Assembly (NCBI GenBank): GCA_965656185.1 | Contig: CBFHJH010000002.1 | Span: 124,001 to 188,000 of the forward strand | Length of the DNA: 64,000 nucleotides | DNA from: Croceimicrobium sp965656185 | GTDB taxonomy: Bacteria; Bacteroidota; Bacteroidia; Flavobacteriales; Schleiferiaceae | Direction of reading: 5' to 3' | Part shown: piece after piece, positions 17,382-26,133 of the stretch | Layout: the number at the start of each line of letters is the position of its first letter | Numbering within the stretch: the stretch's first letter is position 1 | Notes under the pieces: generated by a model | Databases searched by the model: none | What the model was told of the DNA's origin: nothing | What the model saw: only the letters and a program-made list of their open reading frames with translations | Program-made: the position numbers and the translations under genes

Positions 17382-17737
17382 TAGTTTTCTTGTTTAAAGG
17401 CTAAGAAAGCGTAAACCCCTAAGATCAACTCAATGGTTGAGTAGAGCATGAGCCCTGGGTTGGCGAAGTCGATAATTAAGATGGTAATGAAAAAGGCCGG
17501 TTGTAGAAGCCGGTAATTGATCATCCAACGGAAGAGTCCTTCTAATTCATAGAAGCTGCTTTTGTAGCTAACGATACCTTCGATAAACATAAAGTAGCCT
17601 AGGGTGCGCAGCCAGTAGAGTGCTACGGTGTCTTTCCAGAAAAAGAGCATCACTTGCTCGGGGAAAAACATCAAGATGAGGCCGAAGATCATTAAGATCC
17701 AGCCAGTATGCCGTATGGTTTTAGCCGTTCTAGTCAT
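17378..17737 (-). CDS. Small integral membrane protein, unknown function
   Basis: A 119-residue protein with about four hydrophobic segments (WILMIFGLILMFF, WLRTLGYFMFIEGIV, AFFITILIIDFA, STIELILGVYAFLAF). I do not recognise a family with confidence. It lies tail to tail with phoH (4-base overlap) and is followed at distance by pckA on the same strand. Confidence 0.6.
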   Translation of the reverse strand: MTRTAKTIRHTGWILMIFGLILMFFPEQVMLFFWKDTVALYWLRTLGYFMFIEGIVSYKSSFYELEGLFRWMINYRLLQPAFFITILIIDFANPGLMLYSTIELILGVYAFLAFKQENY

Positions 17738-17776
17738 TTAGCTGCACGAAAATAGCTAAGAAATTCAATTGCAATT

Positions 17777-17809
17777 AAAAAACCCCGACCAAGAAGGCCG
17801 GGGTTTTTT
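17777..17809 (-). terminator. Rho-independent terminator of pckA
   Basis: Stem AAAAAACCCCG / CGGGGTTTTTT around an 11-base loop, 20 bases downstream of the pckA stop on the minus strand. The A/T tracts make it potentially bidirectional. Confidence 0.88.
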
Positions 17810-17828
17810 AGATATATGGCTTGTATCC

Positions 17829-19445
17829 TTAGTTTACGTCGGCAGAGACTTTAGGCGCTCCGGCCATAATCTCGTCACTAGCGTAATCTGAGAATTTATC
17901 AAAGTTATTCAAGAATTTCTGAGCTAAGCCATTAGCCGTTTTATCGTAATCGGCTTTATTGGCCCAGGTATTTCTCGGGAAAAGAATGTCGCTCGGAACA
18001 TTTGGACATTCGGTTGGCATAGCCAAACCAAATACTTCGTGGGTTTGGTAATCCACTTGCTCCAATTCACCATTCATCGCGGCGGTAATCATCGCGCGGG
18101 TGTATTTTAAACTCATTCGCTTTCCAACTCCGTATGAACCGCCAGACCATCCGGTATTCACCAACCAAACGTTAACGTTCGAGTGTTGCATCTTTTCGCT
18201 CAACATGTCGGCGTATTTGGTAGGATGCAAAGGCATGAAGGGGGCTCCGAAACAAGCAGAAAATGCTACTTGAGGTTCGGTAATACCTTCTTCAGTACCA
18301 GCTACCTTAGCAGTATAGCCACTGATAAAGTGGAAGGCCGCCTGACCAGGAGTTAGCTTTGAGATGGGGGGAAGTACACCATAGGCATCACATGTTAAGA
18401 AGAACACATTGCGTGGATTCTCGCCTTTGGAAGGCTCTTGGATATTATCGATATGATGGATCGGATAACTTACACGCGTGTTTTCGGTCTTGGAACTATC
18501 TTTGAAATCCACTTCTTTGCTGCCATCTTTAAAAATGATGTTTTCGAGAAGGGCTCCGGGCTTGATCGCGCGGAAGATATCCGGCTCTTTTTCTTCGGTT
18601 AGGTCGATCACTTTGGCATAGCAACCTCCTTCGAAATTGAAGATCACGTCGTCTGCAGTCCAACCGTGCTCATCGTCGCCAATAAGTTTACGGTTAGGAT
18701 CAGCACTTAAGGTAGTTTTACCGGTACCGGAGAGGCCGAAGAAAAGCGCTGTGTCACCATCCTTGCCCACATTGGCAGAACAGTGCATACTAAGCACATT
18801 TTTTTGATGAGGTAAAATAAAATTGAGGGCCGAGAAAATTCCTTTCTTGATCTCTCCGGTATAACCAGTACCACCTACTACCGCCATTTGATCACTGAAG
18901 TTCAGAATGGCAAAATTAGACTGACGGGTATGATCCACTGCGGGATCGGCTTTAAAACCAGGGGCATTAAATACTACCCAATCTGGTTCGAAGTCTTTTA
19001 ATTCTTCTTCGCTAGGACGAAGAAACATATTGTTGGCGAAAATATTCGACCAAGGTAATTCCGTAATAACGCGAATCTTTAAACGGAAACGGTCATCCGC
19101 GCAAGCGTAAACATCTCTCACGTAAATTTCCTTGCCGCTTAAGTAGTCCGCAACTTTTCCTTTGAGACTGGAATAGTGCTCGGTCTCGAATGGAATATTG
19201 ATATCGCCCCACCAAACTGCGTCTTCGGTTAATTCATCCTTTACAATAAAGCGATCTTTAGGCGAACGCCCTTTAAATTTACCGGTATCAATAGCTAGGG
19301 CGCCTGAATCGGCTATTTCGCCCTGCTGGTTTTCTACCGTAATTTTTTCAAGATCGGATGGGGAGAGATTCCATTTTGCATCGGCATTGTTTATGCCGTA
19401 TTGCTCGAGTGAAGCTTGAGTTGGTCTCACTTCTTTAAAACTCAT
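17829..19445 (-). CDS. pckA: Phosphoenolpyruvate carboxykinase (ATP)
   Basis: Converts oxaloacetate to PEP with ATP, the entry step of gluconeogenesis. The 538-residue protein has RSPKDRFIV near residue 60, the P-loop FFGLSGTGKTTLSADP near residue 237 and the metal/ATP segment KLIGDDEHGW after it. FEGGCYAKVI and WLVNTGWSGGSYGVGKRM complete the family pattern. Length is normal for the ATP-dependent class. About 60 bases upstream of its -7 box lies a copy of the 25-bp operator also found before the glycogen and amylase genes. Confidence 0.96.
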   Translation of the reverse strand: MSFKEVRPTQASLEQYGINNADAKWNLSPSDLEKITVENQQGEIADSGALAIDTGKFKGRSPKDRFIVKDELTEDAVWWGDINIPFETEHYSSLKGKVADYLSGKEIYVRDVYACADDRFRLKIRVITELPWSNIFANNMFLRPSEEELKDFEPDWVVFNAPGFKADPAVDHTRQSNFAILNFSDQMAVVGGTGYTGEIKKGIFSALNFILPHQKNVLSMHCSANVGKDGDTALFFGLSGTGKTTLSADPNRKLIGDDEHGWTADDVIFNFEGGCYAKVIDLTEEKEPDIFRAIKPGALLENIIFKDGSKEVDFKDSSKTENTRVSYPIHHIDNIQEPSKGENPRNVFFLTCDAYGVLPPISKLTPGQAAFHFISGYTAKVAGTEEGITEPQVAFSACFGAPFMPLHPTKYADMLSEKMQHSNVNVWLVNTGWSGGSYGVGKRMSLKYTRAMITAAMNGELEQVDYQTHEVFGLAMPTECPNVPSDILFPRNTWANKADYDKTANGLAQKFLNNFDKFSDYASDEIMAGAPKVSADVN

Positions 19446-19479
19446 AATGCTAGGTTTAGATCAGCAATAATTTCTGGTA

Positions 19480-19487
19480 CAAAATTA
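19480..19487 (-). promoter_or_regulatory. -7 box TAATTTTG for pckA
   Basis: Exact TAnnTTTG match 35 bases upstream of the pckA ATG. The -33 element is not clear, which would suit a promoter needing an activator. Confidence 0.5.
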
Positions 19488-19539
19488 AGACTAATCATTC
19501 GCTTAACGACTGATTTTTATCAGAAATAAAAAAGGTTCA

Positions 19540-19564
19540 AGTTAGCGTAAAATGTACACTAAGT
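19540..19564. promoter_or_regulatory. Candidate operator, site D (pckA)
   Basis: AGTTA-GCGTA, 5 bases, TACAC-TAAGT. It matches the shared palindrome with one mismatch in the inner left half-site (GCGTA for GTGTA) and one in the left flank. Its centre is about 65 bp upstream of the pckA -7 box and touches the end of the DUF423 gene. Confidence 0.6.
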
Positions 19565-19960
19565 GTTTTTTGGTGAGGCTGAAGTGCTTGCTGCTAATAG
19601 TATCCAGCCCGCAATAAGCGTTAGTCCGCCTAAAGGAGTAATAGGACCTAAAAAAGATAAATTTACACCGATTAATTCATCAATAGTCAATAAATAAATA
19701 CTGCCAGAAAAAAGAATTATTCCCAAGACCCAGAGTCGGAATATCCAAGGACTGAGCTTTATATTTTGAGCAATTAAGGCTAATGCAAGTAGAGCCAAAC
19801 TATGCCACATTTGGTAGCGGACGGCCGTTATAAAGCTGGCAAGGCTTTCCGGTGCTAGGACCGATTTTAATGCGTGCGCACCCAGAGCGCCTAATATTAC
19901 GGCCAGTCCTGCAAAGATTGCTGCGCTGCGTAGAATAAGGGGATTAATCTTTAGTTCCAT
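19559..19960 (-). CDS. DUF423 family membrane protein
   Basis: A 133-residue protein of the DUF423 (YgdD/TMEM256-like) family with four transmembrane segments. The signature GALGAHALK occurs near residue 25 and MWHSLALLAL at about residue 50. GPITPLGGLTLIAGWILL closes the protein. Function is unknown. ATG 19960 is preferred to the TTG one codon earlier. The start overlaps the end of the DUF4476 gene by 17 bases, so the two are likely cotranscribed. Confidence 0.9.
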   Translation of the reverse strand: MELKINPLILRSAAIFAGLAVILGALGAHALKSVLAPESLASFITAVRYQMWHSLALLALALIAQNIKLSPWIFRLWVLGIILFSGSIYLLTIDELIGVNLSFLGPITPLGGLTLIAGWILLAASTSASPKNT

Positions 19961-20831
19961 CAATAATTTTTTGAGCCGCTATTTTACTTAATTCATAGTC
20001 GAAGCATTTAATAAGCTCTTTTCCTAGAGCTATGTCAGGGTGTTTTTCTCGGTAGGTGGCTAATAAATCAAGTCGACTTTGATCGTATTTAAAGCTTTTT
20101 AAGAGCTGACTTAATTGTTCCTCGGTCAACTCGGTTTTTTCAAATAATTGCTTCGACAAACTGAGTTTGTCAAATTCAAAATTGCTCGTTTCAATTTGTA
20201 AAATGGTTTCTTCAAAGGGCTTTGCTTCCGATACAACCGCTGGCTCTGGTTTAGTCTTTGCTTCTTCGGTTGGAGCGCTTTGCACTACAAGACTGTCAGT
20301 TCTGCTTTCCGCAGACGATTCCTCTACTTTTGCTGGTCTTTCTTTTAGGGGTTTACCTTCGGTGGCTTCAGAAGAGTCAAGCTTTATTTTTGGAGCTTTA
20401 TGGGGCTCGGGAATCTCCGGTAATTTTTCAGCTACACTGGCGACGGGCCGGTCGGGGAAAGGGAAAGCCTGGTCCTCGTTATAATCGAATAGTAAAGCAG
20501 ATTGTCCAATGCTTTCGTGCTTTCCGCGGTAACGTAATTTTAATTGACCACCGAAGTTTTCAACGATAAAATATTGGTGATTGCCTTTGGGAAGATTAGG
20601 GAGCGATTTCTTGAAGGATCTACCATCCTGAAGAGCAAAATACAATTCAGTTTCGCCCGCCGGAAAACCTTTGAAATTCATCTTTTCTAGGTACACCTCA
20701 TTCTGAAGGTAGCCATTGGCAACTAATTTAAATCCAGTCTTGGTTTCGTCGCCAATCATTATTAAGGCTTGAGCCTGAAGGCCTTGAAAAAGCAAGATGC
20801 CAAAGATTAAGGAATAGAGGCGTAGGCTCAT
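19944..20831 (-). CDS. Exported DUF4476 domain protein
   Basis: A 295-residue secreted or periplasmic protein. A signal peptide (residues 1-21, ending FQGLQAQA) is followed by a beta-rich domain of about 100 residues. A Pro/Glu/Lys/Ser-rich linker (about residues 130-200) comes next. The C-terminal helical domain (about 205-290: NFEFDKLSLSKQLFEKTELT, LLKSFKYDQSRLDLL) matches DUF4476. The role is unknown in the family. It is divergent from the saccharopine dehydrogenase-like gene. Confidence 0.78.
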   Translation of the reverse strand: MSLRLYSLIFGILLFQGLQAQALIMIGDETKTGFKLVANGYLQNEVYLEKMNFKGFPAGETELYFALQDGRSFKKSLPNLPKGNHQYFIVENFGGQLKLRYRGKHESIGQSALLFDYNEDQAFPFPDRPVASVAEKLPEIPEPHKAPKIKLDSSEATEGKPLKERPAKVEESSAESRTDSLVVQSAPTEEAKTKPEPAVVSEAKPFEETILQIETSNFEFDKLSLSKQLFEKTELTEEQLSQLLKSFKYDQSRLDLLATYREKHPDIALGKELIKCFDYELSKIAAQKIIDGTKD

Positions 20832-20874
20832 GTAAGAAAGATTTGTTCAAAGGTAAAACGGATTGTCTTAATTA

Positions 20875-20882
20875 TAAATTTG
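20875..20882 (+). promoter_or_regulatory. -7 box TAAATTTG for the saccharopine dehydrogenase-like gene
   Basis: Exact TAnnTTTG match; the predicted start lies about 10 bases before ATG 20900. This supports that ATG over an upstream alternative at 20843, which would lie before the promoter. Confidence 0.6.
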
Positions 20883-20899
20883 TGGGGCAAAACCCTCTT

Positions 20900-22246
20900 A
20901 TGAAGCGTATCTTATTAATCGGCGCAGGCCGATCCACCAATTCTTTTATTGCCTATATCAAACAACACTTAGAATCGGAAGACTGGTTTTTAAGTATAGC
21001 AGATATGGACCTCGACTTAGCTCAGGCTAAAGCGGGGGACTCGAAGCGTACCGAGGCCTTGTCTTTTGATGTTAAGGATGAAATTAGTCGAGTTAACGCC
21101 ATTTCAAAGGCGGATATCGTGGTAAGCATGTTACCGGCCCACATGCACATTCCAGTCGCCACGGACTGCATTGCTTTGGGGAAACATATGCTAACAGCTT
21201 CTTATATAAGTGATGAGATGAAGGCGCTGGATGAGCGGGCCAAGGAATCAGGCGTGATATTGATAAACGAGATCGGAGTGGACCCTGGAATCGACCATCT
21301 GAGCGCCATGAAGGTTTTGGACGAGATCCGCGATGCCGGCGGCAGAATGCTATTATTTGAGAGTTTTACCGGAGGCTTAGTGGCCCCTGAATCTGATAAT
21401 AATCCATGGAATTATAAATTCACCTGGAATCCACGCAATGTTGTTTTGGCCGGTAGCGGTGGTGCCGTGAAGTTTATCCAAGAGGGTAAGTACAAATACA
21501 TCCCTTACCATCAAGTGTTTCGCCGCACAGAAATGATATCGGTAGAAAATTACGGTCGTTTCGAGGGTTATGCTAATCGTGATTCCCTAAAATACCGCGG
21601 TGTATACGGTTTACAAGATATTCCGACAATATACCGGGGTACCCTAAGGAGGCCAGGTTTTTGCCGGGCATGGGATACTTTTGTGAAATTGGGTATGACC
21701 GACGACAGCTATCAATTGGAAGATTGTGAGGAAATGAGCTATCGCGATTTCACCAACCTATTTTTGGCTTACAATCCCAATGATTCGGTAGAACTAAAGC
21801 TGATGCATTATTTAAATATTCCGCAGGATAGTGAGTTAATGGATAAGCTCACTTGGTTAGGAATATTTTCGGATAAGAAGATAGGGCTTCATAAACCTAC
21901 CCCGGCTCAAGTCTTGCAGAAAATATTGGAAGACAAATGGACCTTGGACCCTGAGGATAAAGATATGATCGTGATGTATCACAAATTTGGCTATGAGCTT
22001 AATGGGGAGCGAAAAATGGTCGAGTCCAGTATGGTAGCCTTAGGAAAGGATCAGCATGAAACCGCTATGGCCAGAACAGTAGGATTACCATTGGCCATTG
22101 CTACCCGATTAATATTGGTCGGAAAAATTCACAGCCCTGGAGTTCAGATTCCCATTACCAAAGAAATCTACACGCCAATGCTCGAAGAATTAGCCGAATA
22201 TGGTATACAGTTTAGTGAAAGGGTGGTGCCCTTTAAGGGCTATTGA
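20900..22246 (+). CDS. Saccharopine dehydrogenase family protein
   Basis: A 448-residue NAD(P)-binding oxidoreductase. It begins MKRILLIGAGRSTNSF with the Rossmann glycine motif, followed by DIVVSMLPAHMHIPVA and NEIGVDPGIDHLSAMK, the core of the saccharopine dehydrogenase/LYS9-like family. Fungal and plant LYS9-type enzymes act in lysine synthesis or breakdown. In Bacteroidota the homologue's substrate (lysine breakdown or a related step) is inferred, not proven. ATG 20900 is chosen because the glycine motif follows directly and a promoter box lies at 20875. It overlaps the convergent PLDc_N gene by 7 bases. Confidence 0.88.
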   Translation: MKRILLIGAGRSTNSFIAYIKQHLESEDWFLSIADMDLDLAQAKAGDSKRTEALSFDVKDEISRVNAISKADIVVSMLPAHMHIPVATDCIALGKHMLTASYISDEMKALDERAKESGVILINEIGVDPGIDHLSAMKVLDEIRDAGGRMLLFESFTGGLVAPESDNNPWNYKFTWNPRNVVLAGSGGAVKFIQEGKYKYIPYHQVFRRTEMISVENYGRFEGYANRDSLKYRGVYGLQDIPTIYRGTLRRPGFCRAWDTFVKLGMTDDSYQLEDCEEMSYRDFTNLFLAYNPNDSVELKLMHYLNIPQDSELMDKLTWLGIFSDKKIGLHKPTPAQVLQKILEDKWTLDPEDKDMIVMYHKFGYELNGERKMVESSMVALGKDQHETAMARTVGLPLAIATRLILVGKIHSPGVQIPITKEIYTPMLEELAEYGIQFSERVVPFKGY

Positions 22247-22443
22247 TAAGCGAAAGTACGATGGCCCAATAGGCCATAAAGTACCGATCCCGCGATGGGC
22301 ATCAATACAATAATAAGTGCCCAATAAACTCGCCAAGCGCCATTGAATTCTCTCTGGCGAAGATCTATGATGGCCAAAATGGGTGCGCTTATAAGGATAA
22401 AAAATATAAGGATCGCAGAGCTGCTATCTATGAAGCCAGACAT
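22240..22443 (-). CDS. PLDc_N-domain small membrane protein
   Basis: A 67-residue protein with two transmembrane helices. The second has the PLDc_N signature WALIIVLMPIAGSVLYGLLG, normally found at the N-terminus of cardiolipin synthases and in stand-alone small proteins. No catalytic HKD domain follows. Function is unknown. Confidence 0.75.
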   Translation of the reverse strand: MSGFIDSSSAILIFFILISAPILAIIDLRQREFNGAWRVYWALIIVLMPIAGSVLYGLLGHRTFAYQ

Positions 22444-22467
22444 AAAAACGGTGTTTTAGCTAAGGTA

Positions 22468-23181
22468 CTATTTTTGCCTCAGCAGGAAATTGTCTACCAA
22501 GTTTTGAAAATCTGAATTTCTTTTTAGGCCGTCATCATTGAAAAGGTGAAGCTCTTCTTCATGAATATTAGTTCTCTGTAGACTAAATTTCACCAGGACT
22601 CGCTTTACAGCCTTTTTAGCTTGATGCCGTACATAGCAAATTTCTTTTGGGAAAAGCCCCATAGATGCCAGTGGTTCCAGCTTAGCTTGCCAGATGTCCA
22701 ATGGAAGTATTAAGGCTATTTCCCCTTGTTCATCTAACAATGTACGCAGTTTGAAAATCTGTTTATCCAGTTCACCGGTTTCTGTTTGTCGAGCTTGAGC
22801 TCGTCTTTTATCCGGTGCCTTCAGATCACCTTCGAAGTATGGTGGGTTCGTGAGAATTAAATCGAATTTCTTAGATGTTCGGAAGTCCATCAGATCAGCA
22901 TGCTGAAATTCGATGTTTTTGAAAGTGGGGTTGTTGAGGAGATTCTCTTGACTTTCTCGAAAGCTTGCTTCATCAATTTCAAGCCCGAAAACAGGGGCCT
23001 CTGGAAAGCGTTGTGCGGCAATAAAACTTATTAAGCCGCAGCCCGAGCCAAAGTCTAAGATGGCTTTGGGTTTAGAGACTTTTACCCAAGTTCCAAGTAA
23101 TATGCCGTCGGTTCCGATCTTGTGTGCAGACCGGTGGTGACTTAAAGTGAATTGTTGGAAAGCGAAAGCTTGAGGCTTCAT
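22468..23181 (-). CDS. trmN6: tRNA1(Val) (adenine(37)-N6)-methyltransferase
   Basis: A 237-residue SAM-dependent N6-adenine methyltransferase of the YfiC/TrmN6 family modifying A37 of tRNA-Val1. The SAM-binding motif is LDFGSGCGLISF near residue 43. The catalytic NPPY motif is LILTNPPYF near residue 108, followed by RRAQARQTE. The start overlaps the rimM stop by 4 bases (23178-23181), so it belongs to the rpsP-rimM operon in the place often held by trmD elsewhere. Confidence 0.9.
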   Translation of the reverse strand: MKPQAFAFQQFTLSHHRSAHKIGTDGILLGTWVKVSKPKAILDFGSGCGLISFIAAQRFPEAPVFGLEIDEASFRESQENLLNNPTFKNIEFQHADLMDFRTSKKFDLILTNPPYFEGDLKAPDKRRAQARQTETGELDKQIFKLRTLLDEQGEIALILPLDIWQAKLEPLASMGLFPKEICYVRHQAKKAVKRVLVKFSLQRTNIHEEELHLFNDDGLKRNSDFQNLVDNFLLRQK

Positions 23182-23705
23182 CCCTGCAGATATAGGTCTA
23201 GTAGCCCTTCAGGGGGTGAGAGAAGAAGGCGACGATTCGTACGGTCTATTTCTAGGATAAATTCGTCAATGGCTGGGATCAGCACTTCTTTGCCTTGAGC
23301 GTCGATCAAGAATAAAGCTTGGGCGCTGCTGTCGATGATATTCGTGCATGGCCCAATCGCTTTGCCTTCTACCACTACTTGATAGCCTATTACCTCATGA
23401 TAGTAGAAGTTTTTCCCTTTTAATTTAGGGAGAGCACTGAGGGGGAGCCAAAGCTCGCTATTTACAAGCTTTTGAGCCGCTGCCTCATTAGTGATGTCTT
23501 CGAATTTTATAATAAAATGACCCTTGGAGTTCCGGCTCATTTCTTCAATAAAAAAAGGAACCAGTTCATCATTCCATTCAATGAGAACTGATTCCAAATT
23601 TTGGTAGGCTTCTGGTCGATCGGTGTCGAATACTGCCACGATCCAACCTTTAAAGCCATGCAAGCGACTGATGTGACCGAGTTGAAAACAATCGTCTTTT
23701 CGCAT
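23178..23705 (-). CDS. rimM: 16S rRNA processing protein RimM
   Basis: A 175-residue 30S assembly factor that binds ribosomal protein S19 and the 16S head region. The N-terminal domain (QLGHISRLHGFKGWIV) is the RimM barrel. The C-terminal PRC barrel starts at FYYHEVIGYQVV and contains KEVLIPAIDEFILEID. It lies 17 bases after rpsP, the classical gene order. Confidence 0.95.
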   Translation of the reverse strand: MRKDDCFQLGHISRLHGFKGWIVAVFDTDRPEAYQNLESVLIEWNDELVPFFIEEMSRNSKGHFIIKFEDITNEAAAQKLVNSELWLPLSALPKLKGKNFYYHEVIGYQVVVEGKAIGPCTNIIDSSAQALFLIDAQGKEVLIPAIDEFILEIDRTNRRLLLSPPEGLLDLYLQG

Positions 23706-23722
23706 CAGCGCAGCGGAAGTTT

Positions 23723-24316
23723 TTAAGCTTCTTTAGTCTCTTCGCTAGCTTCTTCTTCAGCAGGAGTTTCCTCGGCTGCCGCTTCGGTAGCAGGAGCTTC
23801 TTCGGCCGGAGCTTCGGTAGCTTCTTCTGTGCTAGCTTCAGTTTCTTCAGCAGGAGCTTCTTCTTCAGCAGGGGCTTCGGCTGCTTTACGTGCCTCATTT
23901 ACGGCGCGTTCAGCTTCCAATGCTTTAGCTCTCGCTTCTTCTTCGGCTTTGCTTAAACCTTCTTTCTTCGCTTCGATCTTGTTGGTTTTTTCTTCCAACC
24001 ATGCCTCGAAACGTTTTTCAGCCTCAGCTTCGTCAAAAGCACCCTTCTTAACACCTTCTAAAAGGTGCTTCTTGTGAAGTACACCTTTGTAGCTAAGAAT
24101 GGCACGAGCAGTATCAGAAGGTTGTGCACCTTTCATCATCCAATCCAAAGCGCCGTCGAAATCTAGATCGATGGTGGCTGGGTTGGTGTTGGGGTTGTAC
24201 TGTCCTAAACGCTCGATGATTCTACCGTTACGCTTTACGCGTGAATCGGCTACTACGATGGTGAAGATTGGGCGACCTTTGCGGCCGTGACGTTGCAAAC
24301 GAATTCTTGTTGCCAT
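23723..24316 (-). CDS. rpsP: Ribosomal protein S16 with acidic C-terminal extension
   Basis: The first about 85 residues are normal S16 (ATRIRLQRHGRKGRPIF, RIIERLGQYNPNT, LDWMMKGAQPSDTARAIL). Family members are usually 80-100 residues; this one has 197. The tail is rich in Ala and Glu with repeats of the kind EEAPAEE and AEETPAEEEA. Ala/Glu tails on S16 are known in Bacteroidota, but this one is long and low in complexity. It is the first gene of rpsP-rimM-trmN6. Confidence 0.96.
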   Translation of the reverse strand: MATRIRLQRHGRKGRPIFTIVVADSRVKRNGRIIERLGQYNPNTNPATIDLDFDGALDWMMKGAQPSDTARAILSYKGVLHKKHLLEGVKKGAFDEAEAEKRFEAWLEEKTNKIEAKKEGLSKAEEEARAKALEAERAVNEARKAAEAPAEEEAPAEETEASTEEATEAPAEEAPATEAAAEETPAEEEASEETKEA

Positions 24317-24365
24317 GATTAATTGTTAAAGGGTTCTCGACCCGGTTAATTAATTTAAAGGGCGG

Positions 24366-24373
24366 CAAATATA
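24366..24373 (-). promoter_or_regulatory. -7 box TATATTTG for rpsP operon
   Basis: Exact TAnnTTTG match 50 bases upstream of the rpsP ATG, with TTG 17 bases further upstream. The leader contains a small GGGT/ACCC hairpin. Confidence 0.6.
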
Positions 24374-24418
24374 GCTAATTATTTGATGCTCAACAGAACT
24401 ATAGGCTAATAATTCCAA

Positions 24419-25201
24419 TCAATTTGCGAGGGCTAAAATACGACGAGCGCCCCATAGCACCAAGATGAAAATAAAACTCCCCACGATCAAGTCTGGCCAG
24501 GCACTACCAAACCAGTAGACCATTAAGGCACTCGCCATTACCCCTAGGTTTATGATAAGGTCGTTCGAAGTGAAGATCATGCTTGCCTTCATTGCCACTT
24601 GATCGGACCGGCTTTGCTTGAGTAAAAATAGACTTAAGGCATTGGCAAAAAGGGCCGCTAATGAAACCCAGATCATGCTTTGGAAGTCGGGCGCAGCACT
24701 AACACTGAAAACGCGCCTTAGTACTTCGGCAAAACCAATTAGAGCCAAAGCGATTTGGAAGTAGCCCGCTAATTTGGCGGTAATCTTTTGTTTCTCAAGG
24801 CTTCCCTGAATCGCCCAAAGACTTAAGCCATAGACCAAGGCATCGGCCAGCATGTCCAAGCCGTCGGCCGCCAAGCCCATGCTCTTGGACCAGAATGAAG
24901 CGAGAATCTCAATTAAAAAGAAGCTGAAGTTGATCATTAAGACCAGCCATAACTTGCCAATATGATCGGAGTTTTTTGCGGGCCGCTCTTCTACTTCCTC
25001 GCTTCCAATCAGATCACTATTTAAATTGAGGCTGCTTATTGCTTGGTCGATTAACCGGGGGCTTTCTTCGTGATAGACCCAAATTTCCCTTCTTTCGAAG
25101 TTAGCTTCCAGATAAAAAGCTTGCGCTCCTAATTTGGTTCTGATCAAGCTAAGCTCCGAAGGGCAATCCATTTCCCTTACTTTGAAATGACTGCAGATCA
25201 T
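24419..25201 (-). CDS. Cation diffusion facilitator-like transporter
   Basis: A 260-residue inner-membrane protein. Residues 1-70 resemble a heavy-metal-associated-like domain, but the CxxC site is absent (REMDCPSE). The remainder has about six transmembrane helices with the CDF-type segment MGLAADGLDMLADALVYGL, where Asp residues would bind metal. The cytoplasmic C-terminal domain of full CDF proteins is missing. Divalent metal or proton-coupled transport is inferred from the fold; the substrate is unknown. ATG 25201 overlaps the patatin stop by 4 bases. Confidence 0.75.
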   Translation of the reverse strand: MICSHFKVREMDCPSELSLIRTKLGAQAFYLEANFERREIWVYHEESPRLIDQAISSLNLNSDLIGSEEVEERPAKNSDHIGKLWLVLMINFSFFLIEILASFWSKSMGLAADGLDMLADALVYGLSLWAIQGSLEKQKITAKLAGYFQIALALIGFAEVLRRVFSVSAAPDFQSMIWVSLAALFANALSLFLLKQSRSDQVAMKASMIFTSNDLIINLGVMASALMVYWFGSAWPDLIVGSFIFILVLWGARRILALAN

Positions 25202-26061
25202 TCGTTCTCTTCGAAGAAATGGTAATATGCCTCGCGGCCTACGGCAATTAATTCTTCACTGCGATGGAAGTCGAACATCCCACAAGTGCTGCGCGGAATT
25301 TGAATCAGAACATCTGGCTTGTATTCGGCAACATCTCGCTTTATCAAGCGATTTTGCATATGCTCGTAACTGGTTTGAATAACGTCGATCAAGCCGGGGT
25401 CTGTATTCTCTTCTTTTTTGAAAAAGGGCCAATTAATCTTTAACCAACTGCTTTCGGAGCTTGCGCCATTGGATTTGCTCATGGCCTTGGGCTTAGGGCC
25501 TGGTGCATTTATATCTACCGCTACTACCTTATGTCCTTCCTTAAGTTCTACCTGGTTTAGCGGCAAAGGGTTTATTACCCCTCCGTCTACCAGGAGTTGG
25601 TCCGAGTTTTCATCATATCGTACCGGTGTGAAAATCCCCGGAATGGAGATGGAGGCCCTCAAGGCTTTGTAAAGATCACCCTTATCGAAAATTACTTCTT
25701 CGCCACTTTCTAGATCGGTGGCTACAGCTTTAAAGGGGATTTTCAAAGATTCGATCTTATGGGGTCCAATGAGGTCGATCATGGTGCCGAAGACCTTTTC
25801 ACCTTTCAAGAAGCCATGCTTGGCCAAGGTGAAATCTAATTGCTTAAAAACATCGGGCCTTTGTAATTTGAGTAACCAGTTTTTATAATCTTCCAATTTA
25901 CCAGCTGCGTAAAGGCCACCAATTACCGCTCCCATAGAGCAGCCGATTACTTCAACAATTTCGTTGTCATTTTCAAGTAAAGACTCGATAACCCCAATAT
26001 GGGCAACTCCGCGCGCTCCGCCAGAAGCAAGGACTAAATGTACTTTTTCGTTTTTAAGCAT
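25198..26061 (-). CDS. Patatin-like phospholipase (RssA-like)
   Basis: A 287-residue cytoplasmic Ser/Asp-dyad lipid acyl hydrolase. The oxyanion loop GGARG lies at residue 14, the nucleophile elbow GCSMG near residue 41 and the DGG dyad (VDGGVINPLPL) near residue 159. No signal peptide or barrel domain is present, unlike the larger patatin at 62010. It is cotranscribed with the CDF-like transporter (4-base overlap). Substrate is unknown. Confidence 0.88.
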   Translation of the reverse strand: MLKNEKVHLVLASGGARGVAHIGVIESLLENDNEIVEVIGCSMGAVIGGLYAAGKLEDYKNWLLKLQRPDVFKQLDFTLAKHGFLKGEKVFGTMIDLIGPHKIESLKIPFKAVATDLESGEEVIFDKGDLYKALRASISIPGIFTPVRYDENSDQLLVDGGVINPLPLNQVELKEGHKVVAVDINAPGPKPKAMSKSNGASSESSWLKINWPFFKKEENTDPGLIDVIQTSYEHMQNRLIKRDVAEYKPDVLIQIPRSTCGMFDFHRSEELIAVGREAYYHFFEENE

Positions 26062-26133
26062 GGTGCAATTTACTATTTGCCATGATTTTGATGAAAATTG
26101 TAAACTAAACTTATGGTATCTTACCGGCTAATT

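Noticed and set aside
23650..23898. Lys/Pro/Leu-rich open frame antisense-shifted within rpsP
   Set aside because: It is the out-of-frame reading of the Ala/Glu-rich tail; composition is explained by the repeats.
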